Assembly: GCA_041395565.1 (NCBI GenBank)
Contig: JAWLAI010000003.1
Location: 500,498 to 564,497, forward strand
DNA length: 64,000 nt
Direction: 5' to 3'
From: Pseudomonadota bacterium
Lineage (GTDB): Bacteria; Pseudomonadota; Gammaproteobacteria; UBA9214
Part shown: positions 50,344 to 61,195 of the stretch, in pieces
Layout of the letters: every line of letters starts with the position of its first letter
How positions within the stretch are numbered: the stretch's first letter is position 1
Notes under the pieces: generated by a model
What the model was told of the DNA's origin: nothing
Database searches by the model: none
Seen by the model: only the letters and a program-made list of their open reading frames with translations
Program-made: the position numbers and the translations under genes

Positions 50344-51297
50344 ATGGGCCGGCGCATACTCATCATCAAGCTGGGCGCGTTCGGCGACCTGCTGCTGGCG
50401 GACGGCGCCATCCGCGACATCTGCGCGCATCACGCCGGCGACGCGATCACCATCCTGACCGGGCCCGCCTACCGCAAGCTGTACGCGCGCCACCCGCTCG
50501 TGCAGCAGGTGCTGGTCGACCCGCGTGCGCCGCGCTGGCGCCTGGACCGGCTCTACCGGCTCAACCGGACGGTCGCCTTCGACACCTTCGATATCATCTA
50601 CGACCTGCAGAAGTCGGCGCGGACCGGGTTCTACTTTCGCCTGTTCGTGCGGCGGGCGGCCTGGTCGGGCAGGGTGCGCGGCTGTGCCCTGCCTTTTACC
50701 CTGCCGGAGCGGCCGCTCACCCTGCAGGAGGAATATGCCATCCAGCTGGAGGCGGCCGGCGTGCCGGTACGCTACACCGGCAGCCCCGACCTCGCCTGGA
50801 TGGTGGACGATGTCGCCGCCGTGCTCGCAGCCGCGGGTGTCGGCGACCGCTACGTGGTGCTGCTGCCGGGCGCCTCGGCACGCCATGCGCACAAGTGCTG
50901 GCCGCACTACGCCGAACTCGGCTGCCAGCTGCTGGCCGCGGGCTACCCGGTGGTGACCGTGCCCGGGCCGGCGGACCTGGCGCTGTGCCGGACCATGCCG
51001 GGCACCATGCTGACGGGCACCGGCCCCTACCTCGACTATTTTCAGCTTGCGGGCGTCCTCCGCGGTGCCGCCTTCGTGGTGGGCAACGATTCCGGCCCGA
51101 CCCACCTGGCAGCGCTCCTGGGCACGCCGGGCGTGGCGCTGTTCGGTGCCGGCGGCAAGCAATACCAGCGCAACATGCAGCGCGGCAGGTTCGCCTGCCT
51201 GTACAGCGAACGGATCGGCGACATCACGGCTGCGGAGGTCGGGGCCCGGGTCGCCGCAGAGCTGCGCGGCGCGGCGGTCGAGGTCAGCGCCGTCTGA
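50344..51297 (+). CDS. Glycosyltransferase family 9 (heptosyltransferase-like)
   Basis: A 317-residue GT9 protein: ILIIKLGAFGDLLLADGAIR at the N-terminus, VVLLPGASARHAHKCWP for the donor phosphate, VTVPGPADLALC, and VVGNDSGPTHLAALLGTPGV, the ADP-heptose-binding signature. It probably adds heptose or a similar sugar to the LPS core. It is coupled to DUF6165 and overlaps the convergent GT10 gene by 14 bases at its 3' end. Confidence 0.92.
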   Translation: MGRRILIIKLGAFGDLLLADGAIRDICAHHAGDAITILTGPAYRKLYARHPLVQQVLVDPRAPRWRLDRLYRLNRTVAFDTFDIIYDLQKSARTGFYFRLFVRRAAWSGRVRGCALPFTLPERPLTLQEEYAIQLEAAGVPVRYTGSPDLAWMVDDVAAVLAAAGVGDRYVVLLPGASARHAHKCWPHYAELGCQLLAAGYPVVTVPGPADLALCRTMPGTMLTGTGPYLDYFQLAGVLRGAAFVVGNDSGPTHLAALLGTPGVALFGAGGKQYQRNMQRGRFACLYSERIGDITAAEVGARVAAELRGAAVEVSAV

Positions 51298-52366
51298 AGC
51301 GGTGATAGAGACGGTTGCGGGCTTTCTCGCCGGCATAGCACAGCGCGGCCAGCAGGGACTTCCGGTTGCTGGCACGGCGTGACTCGATGACCGCGCCCGG
51401 CTCCCGCGGGACGCCGTTCCGGTGCTGCGCCTCTATCAGCCGGCTCAGCACGGCGAACAGGTTGTACTCCTCGATCACCCGCCGCCGGGCCTCGAGCAGG
51501 TACGGCAGCCGCCGCTCGTATTCGTTGTCGCGGATCGCGCGCCGGATGCTCGCGGCCGCGCCGTCGATGTCGTCGATGTCGATCGCAATGAAACTCTCCG
51601 CGGGGAAATAGTCGGTCGTGTTGGTGCAGCCGTAGTAGAACGGCAGCGCGAGGCCGAGAAAGGGATCGGCGAGTTTCTCCGTCCAGTGATGCAGGCCGCG
51701 ATGATTCTCAATCGCGATGTGGTAGCGGTAGTCGCGCAGCGACTCGGCCTTGTCGTCCATTTCCCGTACGCCATGCCCGTACAGGTCCAGTTCCGGCAGT
51801 CGCTGTTTGAGGGCGAGCGTGAATTCATAGCGCCGGTTGTGCAGGGTGTGGGTTTGCTGCTTGGTGGAGCAGACCGTGGCGATGGCGCGGTGCTTGGTCC
51901 AGGGCGGGGTCTGCAGCAGCTCGTCGTAGCCGACCGCATGCCGGCTGCCGAGGCCGTAGAACCATTGCAGCGCCGGCTGTGCATAGACGCGGTGCGGATG
52001 CGGCAGCGCCCACTCGACCTGGCTGGTCAGGACGTGCCCGAACTGACGGGTGTAGGCGCTGCCGTAGGTCTTGATGGAGGAGGGCTCGGTGGTGACCAGC
52101 AGCGTGTGGCGGCGCGGGCATGCCAGCACCTCGACCCGGGCCGAAAAGCGTTCGCTGCCGAGCGGTGGCAGGTCGTCGTAGACCACCAGCCAGTCGTAGT
52201 CGCGCACTGCGGGGTCGAAGCTGAAGTCGCAGCGCCCCCAGCGCGGTGTGCCGGCGGGGAACTGGCGCAACCAGGTGCGTGTCTCGGTGCGGCCGAGCAG
52301 CTTGACGCGCAGGCGTGCCGGCGCGCCGGCAGCCGCCGTCCATTCCGGATTCCGGCGCTCAGTCAT
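51284..52366 (-). CDS. Glycosyltransferase family 10 (alpha-1,3-fucosyltransferase-like)
   Basis: A 360-residue protein. The C-terminal half carries the GT10 donor motif: YRYHIAIENHRGLHHWTEKL, then ADPFLGLALPFYYGCTNTTD and DYFPAESFIAIDIDD. The N-terminal half is a Rossmann-like domain. Family members use GDP-fucose or related GDP-sugars; no GDP-fucose synthesis genes lie in the window. The start overlaps the end of the acyltransferase gene, so the two are on one transcript. Confidence 0.88.
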   Translation of the reverse strand: MTERRNPEWTAAAGAPARLRVKLLGRTETRTWLRQFPAGTPRWGRCDFSFDPAVRDYDWLVVYDDLPPLGSERFSARVEVLACPRRHTLLVTTEPSSIKTYGSAYTRQFGHVLTSQVEWALPHPHRVYAQPALQWFYGLGSRHAVGYDELLQTPPWTKHRAIATVCSTKQQTHTLHNRRYEFTLALKQRLPELDLYGHGVREMDDKAESLRDYRYHIAIENHRGLHHWTEKLADPFLGLALPFYYGCTNTTDYFPAESFIAIDIDDIDGAAASIRRAIRDNEYERRLPYLLEARRRVIEEYNLFAVLSRLIEAQHRNGVPREPGAVIESRRASNRKSLLAALCYAGEKARNRLYHRFRRR

Positions 52367-53279
52367 AGACCGGCGCCGCTCCCGCGGGGCGCGTCTTGAA
52401 ACGGCGATGCGCCCACAGGTACTGCGCAGGCTGTGCGCGGATCAGCGACTCGAGCAGGGCGTTGATGCGGCTGGCGTCCGCCGCCTCGTCGCCGCCGGGA
52501 TAGTCCGTCAGTGCCGGCAGCAGCGTCAGGCGGTAGCCGCGGGCGCCGGGCAGGCGGGTCTGGTAGAAGGGCACGACCGGCGAGCGCGCCATCTTCGCCA
52601 GGGTCGAGGTTGCGGTGATGGTGGCGGCGGGGATGCCGAAGAACGGCACGAACACCCCCTTGCCGATGCCGAAGTCCTGATCCGGCGCATACCATACCGG
52701 CACGTTCTCGCGCAGGCTGCGGCGCATGGCGAGCAGATTGTCGCGCGGGATGGCATCGCGGGTGAAGCCGGCGCGACCGCGGCTGATGACGTATTCCATG
52801 GCGGGGTTCTTGTGTTCGCGGTAAAGCACCCGGAACGGGGTATACAGCGACAGCAGGCGGCCGCCAATTTCCATGGTGGTGAAATGGGCGCTCAACAGGA
52901 TCGCACCATGACCCGCCTGCAGCGCGGCCTCCAGGTGTTCCAGGCCCTCGATCGTGACCAGCCGGCGCAGACGGCGGTCGGATGCCCACCAGCTCAGGCC
53001 CATTTCCAGGATGGCGATGCCCATGGAGGCGAAATTCTCGCGCACGATCCGCGCCCGTTCCCGTGCCGGCAGTTCCGGGAAACACAGGTCGATGTTGGTC
53101 CGGGTGATGCGCTTGCGGCGTCCGCCGAAGGCCCGCAGCAGGTACCCGAGTGCGCGGCCGGCCCCGAGCTGTGCCCGGAACGGCAGCTGGTTGAGACACC
53201 ACAGCAGCGCGACACCGAGCCAGGTCGGCCAGTGGCGTGGCGCGAAGAGTCGCAGGCTGCCTGCTGGGGGATGGTTCAT
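52359..53279 (-). CDS. LpxL/LpxM-type lipid A acyltransferase
   Basis: A 306-residue late acyltransferase of lipid A synthesis. An N-terminal hydrophobic segment (WLGVALLWCLNQLPF) anchors it. The catalytic HxxxxE is in AILLSAHFTTMEIGGR, followed by RVLYREHKNPAMEYVI, VWYAPDQDFG and GVFVPFFGIPAATITA, all conserved in the family. It acylates Kdo-lipid A at the inner membrane with a fatty acyl-ACP. LpxL and LpxM cannot be separated safely by eye. Confidence 0.92.
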   Translation of the reverse strand: MNHPPAGSLRLFAPRHWPTWLGVALLWCLNQLPFRAQLGAGRALGYLLRAFGGRRKRITRTNIDLCFPELPARERARIVRENFASMGIAILEMGLSWWASDRRLRRLVTIEGLEHLEAALQAGHGAILLSAHFTTMEIGGRLLSLYTPFRVLYREHKNPAMEYVISRGRAGFTRDAIPRDNLLAMRRSLRENVPVWYAPDQDFGIGKGVFVPFFGIPAATITATSTLAKMARSPVVPFYQTRLPGARGYRLTLLPALTDYPGGDEAADASRINALLESLIRAQPAQYLWAHRRFKTRPAGAAPVYD

Positions 53280-53495
53280 GCCTGTTGCCGGTCAGGTTCT
53301 GTCGGCTGGCATTGTAACGCCGCGCCGCGGTGATGTTCATGCCCGCTGCACGGCCACCGCGCACGGGTTGGCCCTGGCAGCGCGGGCGGCTGTGTTATGC
53401 TTGCCGCTGTCAAGAACAACAGCCAGGCCTGACCCGGTGACAGGCGTGCCAGCGAACGTGCTGCCGGCTCCTGTCATGGCCAGGATTCGCGACCC

Positions 53496-54779
53496 TTGAG
53501 ACTGTTCTACACCGTCCTGCTCTACCTGCTGGCACCGCTGGTGCTGCTGCGTCTGGCGTGGCGCGGACTGCGCGCGCCGGCCTACCTGCGGCGCTGGCCG
53601 GAACGTTTCGGCTTCATCGAGCCGCCGCTGGGCGCGCGCGTGATCTGGCTGCATGCCGTGTCGGTGGGTGAGGTGCAGGCAGCGCAACCGGTACTGCGCG
53701 CACTGCTCGAGCGCTATCCCGATCACTCACTGCTCGTCACCACCGTCACACCGACCGGATCGGCACGGGTGCGGTCGCTGTTCGGCAGCGAGGTCGCCCA
53801 TGTCTACGCGCCCTACGACCTGCCCGGCGCGGTGGCGCGTTTCTTCGACCGGGTCAGACCCTGCGTGGCGATCGTCATGGAGACCGAACTGTGGCCGAAC
53901 CTGTTCGCCGCCTGCCGGCGCCGGTCCGTGCCGCTGCTGCTGCTCAATGCGCGGCTGTCGGGCAGGTCGCTGCGGGGCTACCGCCGCGTGCGCAGTCTGA
54001 TCGGACAGACCCTGACGGCGGTGACGCAGGTCGCCGCCCAGGGTGAGGCCGACGCCCAGCGTTTCGTGAGCCTGGGCGCGGATCCCGCGCGCGTGGCCGT
54101 CACCGGCAACCTGAAATTCGAGCAGCGTATCGCGCCCAGCCTGCTCGAACGCGCCGAGGCGCTGCGTCGCGACTGGGGCAGCGGCCGCCCGGTCTGGATC
54201 GCGGCGAGTACCCACGAGGGCGAGGACGAGCTCATCCTCGACGTGTTCCGACAGCTGCGCAGGCAGTTTGCCGATTGCCTGCTGGTCCTCGTGCCCCGGC
54301 ATCCGGAACGTTTCGAGGCGGTCGCCGACCTGTGCCGCCAGCGCGGCTTCAGCACGCTGCTGCGCAGTACCCGCGAGCCGTGCACGGCACAGACCCAGGT
54401 GTTCGTCGGTGATTCCATGGGCGAGCTGCCGCTGTTCTATGCGGCCGCCGATGTCGCCTTCGTCGGCGGCAGCCTCGTGCATCACGGCGGCCACAACCTG
54501 CTGGAGCCGGCCGCGCTGGGCGTGCCCGTGGTGACCGGTCCGCATGTCTTCAATTTCACCGAGATCTGCGATCTGCTGCTGGTCGCCGGGGCGTGTCGCA
54601 AGGTCGAAAGCGTGGCCGGGCTGGAGCGCGTGGTGCGCGAATGGCTCGGCGATGCCAACGCGCGCCATCAGGTGGGCGAGCAGGGCCGGGCGGTGGTGCA
54701 GCGCAACCGCGGCGCCCTGGCCGCGGTGCTGGAGATGATCGACCGCCAGGTCGCGGTTTCCTGTCAGAGCGCCGAGTAG
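53496..54779 (+). CDS. waaA: 3-deoxy-D-manno-octulosonic acid (Kdo) transferase
   Basis: A 427-residue GT30 enzyme that adds Kdo to lipid IVA. The N-terminal membrane anchor FYTVLLYLLAPLVLLRL leads into RWPERFGF, IWLHAVSVGEVQAAQPVLRA with the catalytic Glu, VTTVTPTGSARV, METELWPNLFAACRRR and NARLSGRSLRGY. The start is a TTG at 53496: it gives the normal N-terminus and no ATG fits. Divergent from the acyltransferase gene. Confidence 0.96.
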   Translation: MRLFYTVLLYLLAPLVLLRLAWRGLRAPAYLRRWPERFGFIEPPLGARVIWLHAVSVGEVQAAQPVLRALLERYPDHSLLVTTVTPTGSARVRSLFGSEVAHVYAPYDLPGAVARFFDRVRPCVAIVMETELWPNLFAACRRRSVPLLLLNARLSGRSLRGYRRVRSLIGQTLTAVTQVAAQGEADAQRFVSLGADPARVAVTGNLKFEQRIAPSLLERAEALRRDWGSGRPVWIAASTHEGEDELILDVFRQLRRQFADCLLVLVPRHPERFEAVADLCRQRGFSTLLRSTREPCTAQTQVFVGDSMGELPLFYAAADVAFVGGSLVHHGGHNLLEPAALGVPVVTGPHVFNFTEICDLLLVAGACRKVESVAGLERVVREWLGDANARHQVGEQGRAVVQRNRGALAAVLEMIDRQVAVSCQSAE

Positions 54780-55273
54780 GGAACGCCGCGGCGCGCCGCC
54801 ATGGATTCGCCGATCTCGCCCAGCGCCGCACGGCTCAGGCTGCTGGCGGCCAGTGGCAGCAGCTCCCCGTTCTCGCGCGCGATGTGGTCGCGCGCGAGCG
54901 CGCAAAACAGCGCTACCGTGCTCCTGAAATCCGGGTCTGTGCCGGCCGCTGCCGGACGTCGCAGGACGGCGGCAATCGTGGCCCAGAGCCGGTCCAGCTC
55001 GGTGTGCTCCTGCCTGAGCCGATGGATCAGCTCCGCCAGCTTGATGGACTGGCGGTTCAGACGCGGGAACAGGTCCTGTTCCTCATCGCGGTGGTGGGTC
55101 ACCGCGTTGGTGGAGAAATAGCGCAACACCTGCTGTGCCACGGCGGGATCCGGCGTATCCGGCAGGGACTCCAGCAGCCCGCAGTGTACGAGCATCTTGT
55201 TGTGGCACGCGCGCAGCAGGCCGAGCGGATCGTCGAAACCGGGCAGCTGTTCGGGCAGGCCGTTGTTCGTCAT
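54764..55273 (-). CDS. Hemerythrin domain-containing protein
   Basis: A 169-residue four-helix protein with di-iron ligands in hemerythrin order: ACHNKMLVHC, NAVTHHRDEEQDLFP, RLRQEHTELD and ARDHIARENGELLPLA. Such proteins bind oxygen, nitric oxide or iron and may act in stress or sensing. Its 3' end overlaps the waaA 3' end by 16 bases. No partner gene identifies its role. Confidence 0.87.
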   Translation of the reverse strand: MTNNGLPEQLPGFDDPLGLLRACHNKMLVHCGLLESLPDTPDPAVAQQVLRYFSTNAVTHHRDEEQDLFPRLNRQSIKLAELIHRLRQEHTELDRLWATIAAVLRRPAAAGTDPDFRSTVALFCALARDHIARENGELLPLAASSLSRAALGEIGESMAARRGVPYSAL

Positions 55274-55518
55274 GGCAGGAATCCTGAATCAAAATGTCTG
55301 GCGTAAAGGCATAAAGGAAAACGAACGCCACAGAGAACACAGCGTATGTATGGCGAAACCCGGCTACTTGACATATCTACAGCTGCGCCGCGCAAGCGCG
55401 AACTATTTGTCATACGTTCGCGGACACGGTCAGCTCCTGCCGTAATATCTACCCTGGACTTGTCGCGTTCGCTTTGGTCTTATGCAGGTTTTCCTGGCGC
55501 CTTTGCGCGAGACGGTAA
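55274..55518. repeat. Intergenic region with two degenerate repeat copies
   Basis: The gap between the hemerythrin start and the tolC stop contains GGCGTAAAGGCATAAAGG (from about 55300) and, inverted, TTTTCCTGGCGCCTTTGCGC (55489-55508), both related to the repeat at 20271. A TTGACA at about 55368 has no matching -10 box. No gene is seen. Confidence 0.45.
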
Positions 55519-56853
55519 TTAAAGCCCCTCCGCCACGAGCATCGCGTTGATCTGCATCAGGTCGTCCTCGGCGAGTATGCCGGCGGCCTGTTTCAGGCGC
55601 AGCGTGCTGAGCAGGTAGTCGTAGCGCGAGCGGGCATGGTCGCGGCGGGCGCGCAGCAGTTCGCGCTGGGCGTCGAGCACGTCGACGATATCGCGCGTAC
55701 CGACATCGAAGCCCGATTTCGCGGCCTCGTAGGCCTTCTGGTTGGATTCGATCGCGACCTCCAGGGCATTGACCCGGCTGATGCCGCTGACCACGCCGCG
55801 GTAGTTGTCGCGGGTCTGCCGTTCCGTCGCGCGGTACTGTTGCTCCTGTACTTCCCGCGCCTGTTCGTAGCGTTGACGCTGTTCGCGCGTGCGCGAGGTG
55901 ACGGCGCCGCCCTGGTAGAGCGGCAGGTTGAGCTGCAGCCCGACGCTGCCGTCGTTGCGCTCCAGCGGGGTGGAGGTCAGTCCACCGAAATTACTGTCTC
56001 TGTAACTGTAATCCGCGGTCAGGTCGAGGGCAGGAAAGTGTCCGGAGTTTTGTACCTGGATTTCCTGCTTGGCGGTTTCGGCGGCCGCCTGCGCTGCCAG
56101 CATCAGCGGATTCTGCTCGATGGCCGAGCGCACCCACTGATCCTGGTCGGCCGGCTCCGGTGCCTGCAGCGGAATGTGCTCGCCGAGCAGGGCCAGTGTT
56201 TCCGGCATCGATCCGGTCAGTTCGCGCAGCGCCTCGTGTGCGTCGGCCAGCTGCTGTTCGGCGGTGATCTCGTCGCTGACCGCGATGTCGTAGGCCGCCT
56301 GGGCCTTGAGCTTGTCGGTGATGGCCGCCAGGCCCACCTCGAAGCGCTGCTGGGCCTGGTCCAGCGTGCGCGTCAGCGCCGCCTTGTCGGCCTGCACGAA
56401 GGCCAGGTTGTCGCGTGAGCCCAGGATATCGAAATACGCGTTCGCCACGCGCAGGATCAGGTCCTGCTGGGCCGCGGTGAAGGTGGCATCCGCCTGTGCG
56501 ATGCGACTGTCGGCCTGCTTGAGCTGGATGAAGCGTTCGCGGTGGAACAGGGGCTGGGTCAGGCTGATCGTGTAGAGCTTGTTGGTTGCGTAGGTGGTCG
56601 GACCGCCGGAGCGCGGATCGTAGCTGTCGCGCGTCACGGTGCCGCCGAGCCCCACCTCGGGCAGCAGCCCGGCGCGGCTTTGCGGTTTCACCTCCAGTGC
56701 GGCCCGGTGCTCTGCGCTCGCGGCCAGGTACTGGGGGTCGGCCGCCAGCGCCTGCCGATAGACCGTGGCGAGGTCGTCGGCGCAGGCCGGGCCCGCGCCC
56801 AGCAGGACGCCGGACAGGAGAACCACCTTGATCGATTGCATCTTGCGCAGCAT
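55519..56853 (-). CDS. tolC: TolC family outer-membrane efflux protein
   Basis: A 444-residue outer-membrane channel of type I secretion and multidrug efflux. The signal peptide (SIKVVLLSGVLLGAGPACA) is followed by DLATVYRQALAADPQYLAA. Two copies of the OEP unit are seen, including FDILGSRDNLAFVQADKAAL and the C-terminal YEAAKSGFDVGTRDIVDVLD. The ATG at 56853 has AGGAAC and AAGG upstream; an earlier in-frame start would displace the signal peptide. The rhodanese and pcm genes precede it on the same strand. Confidence 0.95.
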   Translation of the reverse strand: MLRKMQSIKVVLLSGVLLGAGPACADDLATVYRQALAADPQYLAASAEHRAALEVKPQSRAGLLPEVGLGGTVTRDSYDPRSGGPTTYATNKLYTISLTQPLFHRERFIQLKQADSRIAQADATFTAAQQDLILRVANAYFDILGSRDNLAFVQADKAALTRTLDQAQQRFEVGLAAITDKLKAQAAYDIAVSDEITAEQQLADAHEALRELTGSMPETLALLGEHIPLQAPEPADQDQWVRSAIEQNPLMLAAQAAAETAKQEIQVQNSGHFPALDLTADYSYRDSNFGGLTSTPLERNDGSVGLQLNLPLYQGGAVTSRTREQRQRYEQAREVQEQQYRATERQTRDNYRGVVSGISRVNALEVAIESNQKAYEAAKSGFDVGTRDIVDVLDAQRELLRARRDHARSRYDYLLSTLRLKQAAGILAEDDLMQINAMLVAEGL

Positions 56854-56897
56854 AGCCTTGTTCCTGCTGTAGCGGGATCCTGCCCCCGGCGTTCCGG

Positions 56898-57218
56898 TCA
56901 ATAGGTCGGCAGACTCGTATCCGTGTGGCGCGCCCAGGCGTCGATGCCACCGCGCAGGTTGATGACCTTGTCGAAGCCCTGGGCCTTCAGGTACAGGGCG
57001 ACCTGCCGGCTGCGAATGCCATGGTGGCAGATTACGACGATCTCTTGGTTCGCATCAAGCGAGGCGGCCTCGACGGGGATCTGGCGCATGGGGATAAGCC
57101 GGGAGCCCTCGAGGTGGACAATGTTGTATTCCCAGGGTTCCCGCACATCCAGCAGCAGGGGCCTGGCCGGCGCACTCTCGAGGTACGCCTTGCACTCGTC
57201 GGGGGTCATCTCGCGCAT
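56898..57218 (-). CDS. Rhodanese-like domain protein
   Basis: A 106-residue single-domain rhodanese: LLLDVREPWEYNIVHLEGSR, and the active-site loop CHHGIRSRQ, in which Cys would carry the persulfide, followed by GFDKVINLRGGIDAWA. It transfers sulfane sulfur; the acceptor is unknown. It sits between pcm and tolC, 15 bases after pcm, an order seen in other Gammaproteobacteria. Confidence 0.93.
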   Translation of the reverse strand: MREMTPDECKAYLESAPARPLLLDVREPWEYNIVHLEGSRLIPMRQIPVEAASLDANQEIVVICHHGIRSRQVALYLKAQGFDKVINLRGGIDAWARHTDTSLPTY

Positions 57219-57233
57219 GGACTGCCGGACCGG

Positions 57234-57899
57234 TCAGAAGTCGAAGGATTCGGGTAGCGGGGCGTTGATCAGGGGTGGAATGCAGGTCTCGAACAGGGAT
57301 TCGCTGATCCAGTTGTTGGCGTTGATGCGGGTGATGAGGCGCGCTTCCATGATCGGCAGCTGGCCGGTGATGACAAACAGCCGGCCGCCGTTCTCGAGAT
57401 TGTCGAAGTACTGCCGGTCCAGCAACGGCAGCGAGCCGGTAACGGCGATCACGTCGAAGCGCAGGTCCGTACCGATCTCGTGCAGGCCGTCGCCCGTGTG
57501 CAGGGTGACGTTGTCGACAGCGAGCTCGCCCAGGCTTGCAGCGGCCGCAGCGGCGAGTTCCGGCAGGATCTCGAAGCTGGTGACATGGCGGCCGAGCCGG
57601 GCCAGGCACGCGGTCAGATAGCCGCTGCCGGTGCCGATCTCGAGCACGCTGTCCTCCGCCCGGATGGCCAGTGCCTGCAGCAGCCGGCCCTCGACGTTGG
57701 GTTTCATCATGACCTGGTCGTGGCCGAGCGGGATGTTGGTGTCGGCAAAGGCCAGCCCGCGATAGCGCTCCGGCACGAAGGCCTCGCGCGGGACATGCGC
57801 CATGGCCTCCAGGACCTGGGGGTCGAGCACCTCCCAGGGCCGGATCTGCTGCACGATCATGTTGAAGCGTGCCTGTTCGATTTCTGCCGGTTCCATCAT
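57234..57899 (-). CDS. pcm: Protein-L-isoaspartate O-methyltransferase family protein
   Basis: A 221-residue SAM methyltransferase. It has the N-terminal ARFNMIVQQIRPWEVLDPQV, VPREAFVPERYRGLAFADTN, PLGHDQVMMKPNVEGRLLQA and motif I SVLEIGTGSGYLTACLARLG. The family repairs isoaspartyl residues, though this variant replaces the usual IGQTISQP by LGHDQVMM, so its substrate may differ. The ATG at 57899 has GCAGCAGG upstream; one further ATG (57917) is possible. Confidence 0.88.
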   Translation of the reverse strand: MMEPAEIEQARFNMIVQQIRPWEVLDPQVLEAMAHVPREAFVPERYRGLAFADTNIPLGHDQVMMKPNVEGRLLQALAIRAEDSVLEIGTGSGYLTACLARLGRHVTSFEILPELAAAAAASLGELAVDNVTLHTGDGLHEIGTDLRFDVIAVTGSLPLLDRQYFDNLENGGRLFVITGQLPIMEARLITRINANNWISESLFETCIPPLINAPLPESFDF

Positions 57900-58065
57900 G
57901 CCTGCTGCCGGTTGCATTCAACGGCAGCCAAGGGTACGGACTTTGTCCCGTGCTGGCAATAATCTGGCTGGGGTAGGCGGGCGGTATGTTTTTGGAAACA
58001 ACATGTTGCATAAATCCGCGGCGGCAGTGTTGTTGCAAAGCAGGAAACCTTTCGTTACCGTGTAT

Positions 58066-58145
58066 CCCCGGCTGGGGGTGCCCGCTGCGGGCTGAGACAT
58101 ACCCTTGGAACCTGACCCGGGTCATGCCGGCGTAGGGAAGCTCGA
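58066..58145 (+). promoter_or_regulatory. TPP riboswitch (THI element)
   Basis: The segment contains the conserved core of thiamine pyrophosphate riboswitches: GGGGTGCCC, GGGCTGAGA, ACCCTTGGAACCTGACCCGG and the closing GCGTAGGGAAGC. It lies 49 bases upstream of the thiC ATG at 58194 and should shut off thiC when TPP is abundant, probably by masking the GAGGA ribosome site. Confidence 0.95.
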
Positions 58146-58193
58146 GCACTCGCCGGCGCACTGCCTTTGTTCATCGCAATGAGGACGGCCGTT

Positions 58194-60074
<1,881 letters not shown>

Positions 60075-60266
60075 CCGCGCGCGCAATACATCCCGGCCCG
60101 CACTGCCTTCAAAAAATTGACGCGCCGCTGGCCGGTGCGCGGGCGGCGTTTCAAGCGCTTAAGTTGTATGCGCTTTTCAAGCTCGCTGCATTCGCCGTGA
60201 CCGGGTGCCGGCAAAATCGGGTAAGATGCGCGGATTCCGAATCACCTTGTTGAGACAGGGCAGGCA

Positions 60267-61193
60267 ATGAACCAGACCAGGACCAACTTCAGCGGCCGCA
60301 TGCTGTTGCGCATGATGGTGCTCGGGGCGATCGTGGTGATCGCGCTGATCGCCAACTACAAATTCATCGGCGAGCTGTACTTCACGCACCAGCTGACCGC
60401 GGCCGGCTACCTGATCAACGGCGGAATCGTGGCGATTTTCCTGCTCGGCCTGGTGAAGATCGTGTCGTCGCTGCTGCGTTACATGCGCGAGGAGGTCGCG
60501 CTCGAGCGCGTCAGCTCGCACCTGGAGAACGGGCACGACAACCCGCTCAAGGGCGTCAACACGCGTTCCATCATCGCGCGCCGCTACCAGACGCTGGTGC
60601 GGTTGAGCAACCAGTACGCGAAGATCAACCACAGCGCGCTGGCATCCACCCTCCTCGCGGTCGAAAGCACCCGCATCAGCTTCGCCAAGTATGTCAGCAA
60701 CATCCTGATCCTGACCGGCGTGTTCGGCACCATCGTGTCGTTGTCGATCGCACTCGCCGGCGCCTCCAACCTGCTGGAGGACATCCAGGCCACCAGCAGC
60801 ATGGGCATGGTGATCCACGGCATGTCCACGGCGCTGTCGACCACCTTTACCGCCATCCTCTGCTACATGTTCTACGGCTACTTCTATCTCAAGCTGGGTG
60901 ACGCGCAGACCAACGTGCTGGGCAAGGTGGAGGAACTGACCTCGGTCTACCTGCTGCCCCGTTTCTCGCACGACAGCGAGAGCCTGCTGCACGAGGTCAC
61001 CGGCCTGGTCAACGGCCTACGCGAAGCGGCCGCCGGCATGAAGCAGATCCAGCAGGATTTCGCCTCCGCCGGCGACAGCCTGGATGCGACCATCGGCGGT
61101 CTCGCCGAGAATGTCGGTCGGGTCAACAGCGACCTGGCCCAGATGAAACAGTTGCTGCGCGAGGGCTTCCGGCTGCCGGCCCCTGGTAAGTAG
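60267..61193 (+). CDS. MotA/TolQ/ExbB-type proton channel protein
   Basis: A 308-residue membrane protein with four predicted helices: about 12-32, 46-68, 140-165 and 186-206. The last two carry the MotA/ExbB signatures LTGVFGTIVSLSIALAG and GMSTALSTTFTAILCYMFYG. A cytoplasmic loop of about 70 residues lies between helices 2 and 3, and the C-terminal 100 residues are helical and heptad-like. The pattern is of proton channels powering TonB, Tol, flagella or Zorya. The partner starts three bases after its stop codon. TAAGAT at about 60221 may be part of the promoter; no good -35 is seen. Confidence 0.85.
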   Translation: MNQTRTNFSGRMLLRMMVLGAIVVIALIANYKFIGELYFTHQLTAAGYLINGGIVAIFLLGLVKIVSSLLRYMREEVALERVSSHLENGHDNPLKGVNTRSIIARRYQTLVRLSNQYAKINHSALASTLLAVESTRISFAKYVSNILILTGVFGTIVSLSIALAGASNLLEDIQATSSMGMVIHGMSTALSTTFTAILCYMFYGYFYLKLGDAQTNVLGKVEELTSVYLLPRFSHDSESLLHEVTGLVNGLREAAAGMKQIQQDFASAGDSLDATIGGLAENVGRVNSDLAQMKQLLREGFRLPAPGK

Positions 61194-61195
61194 CT

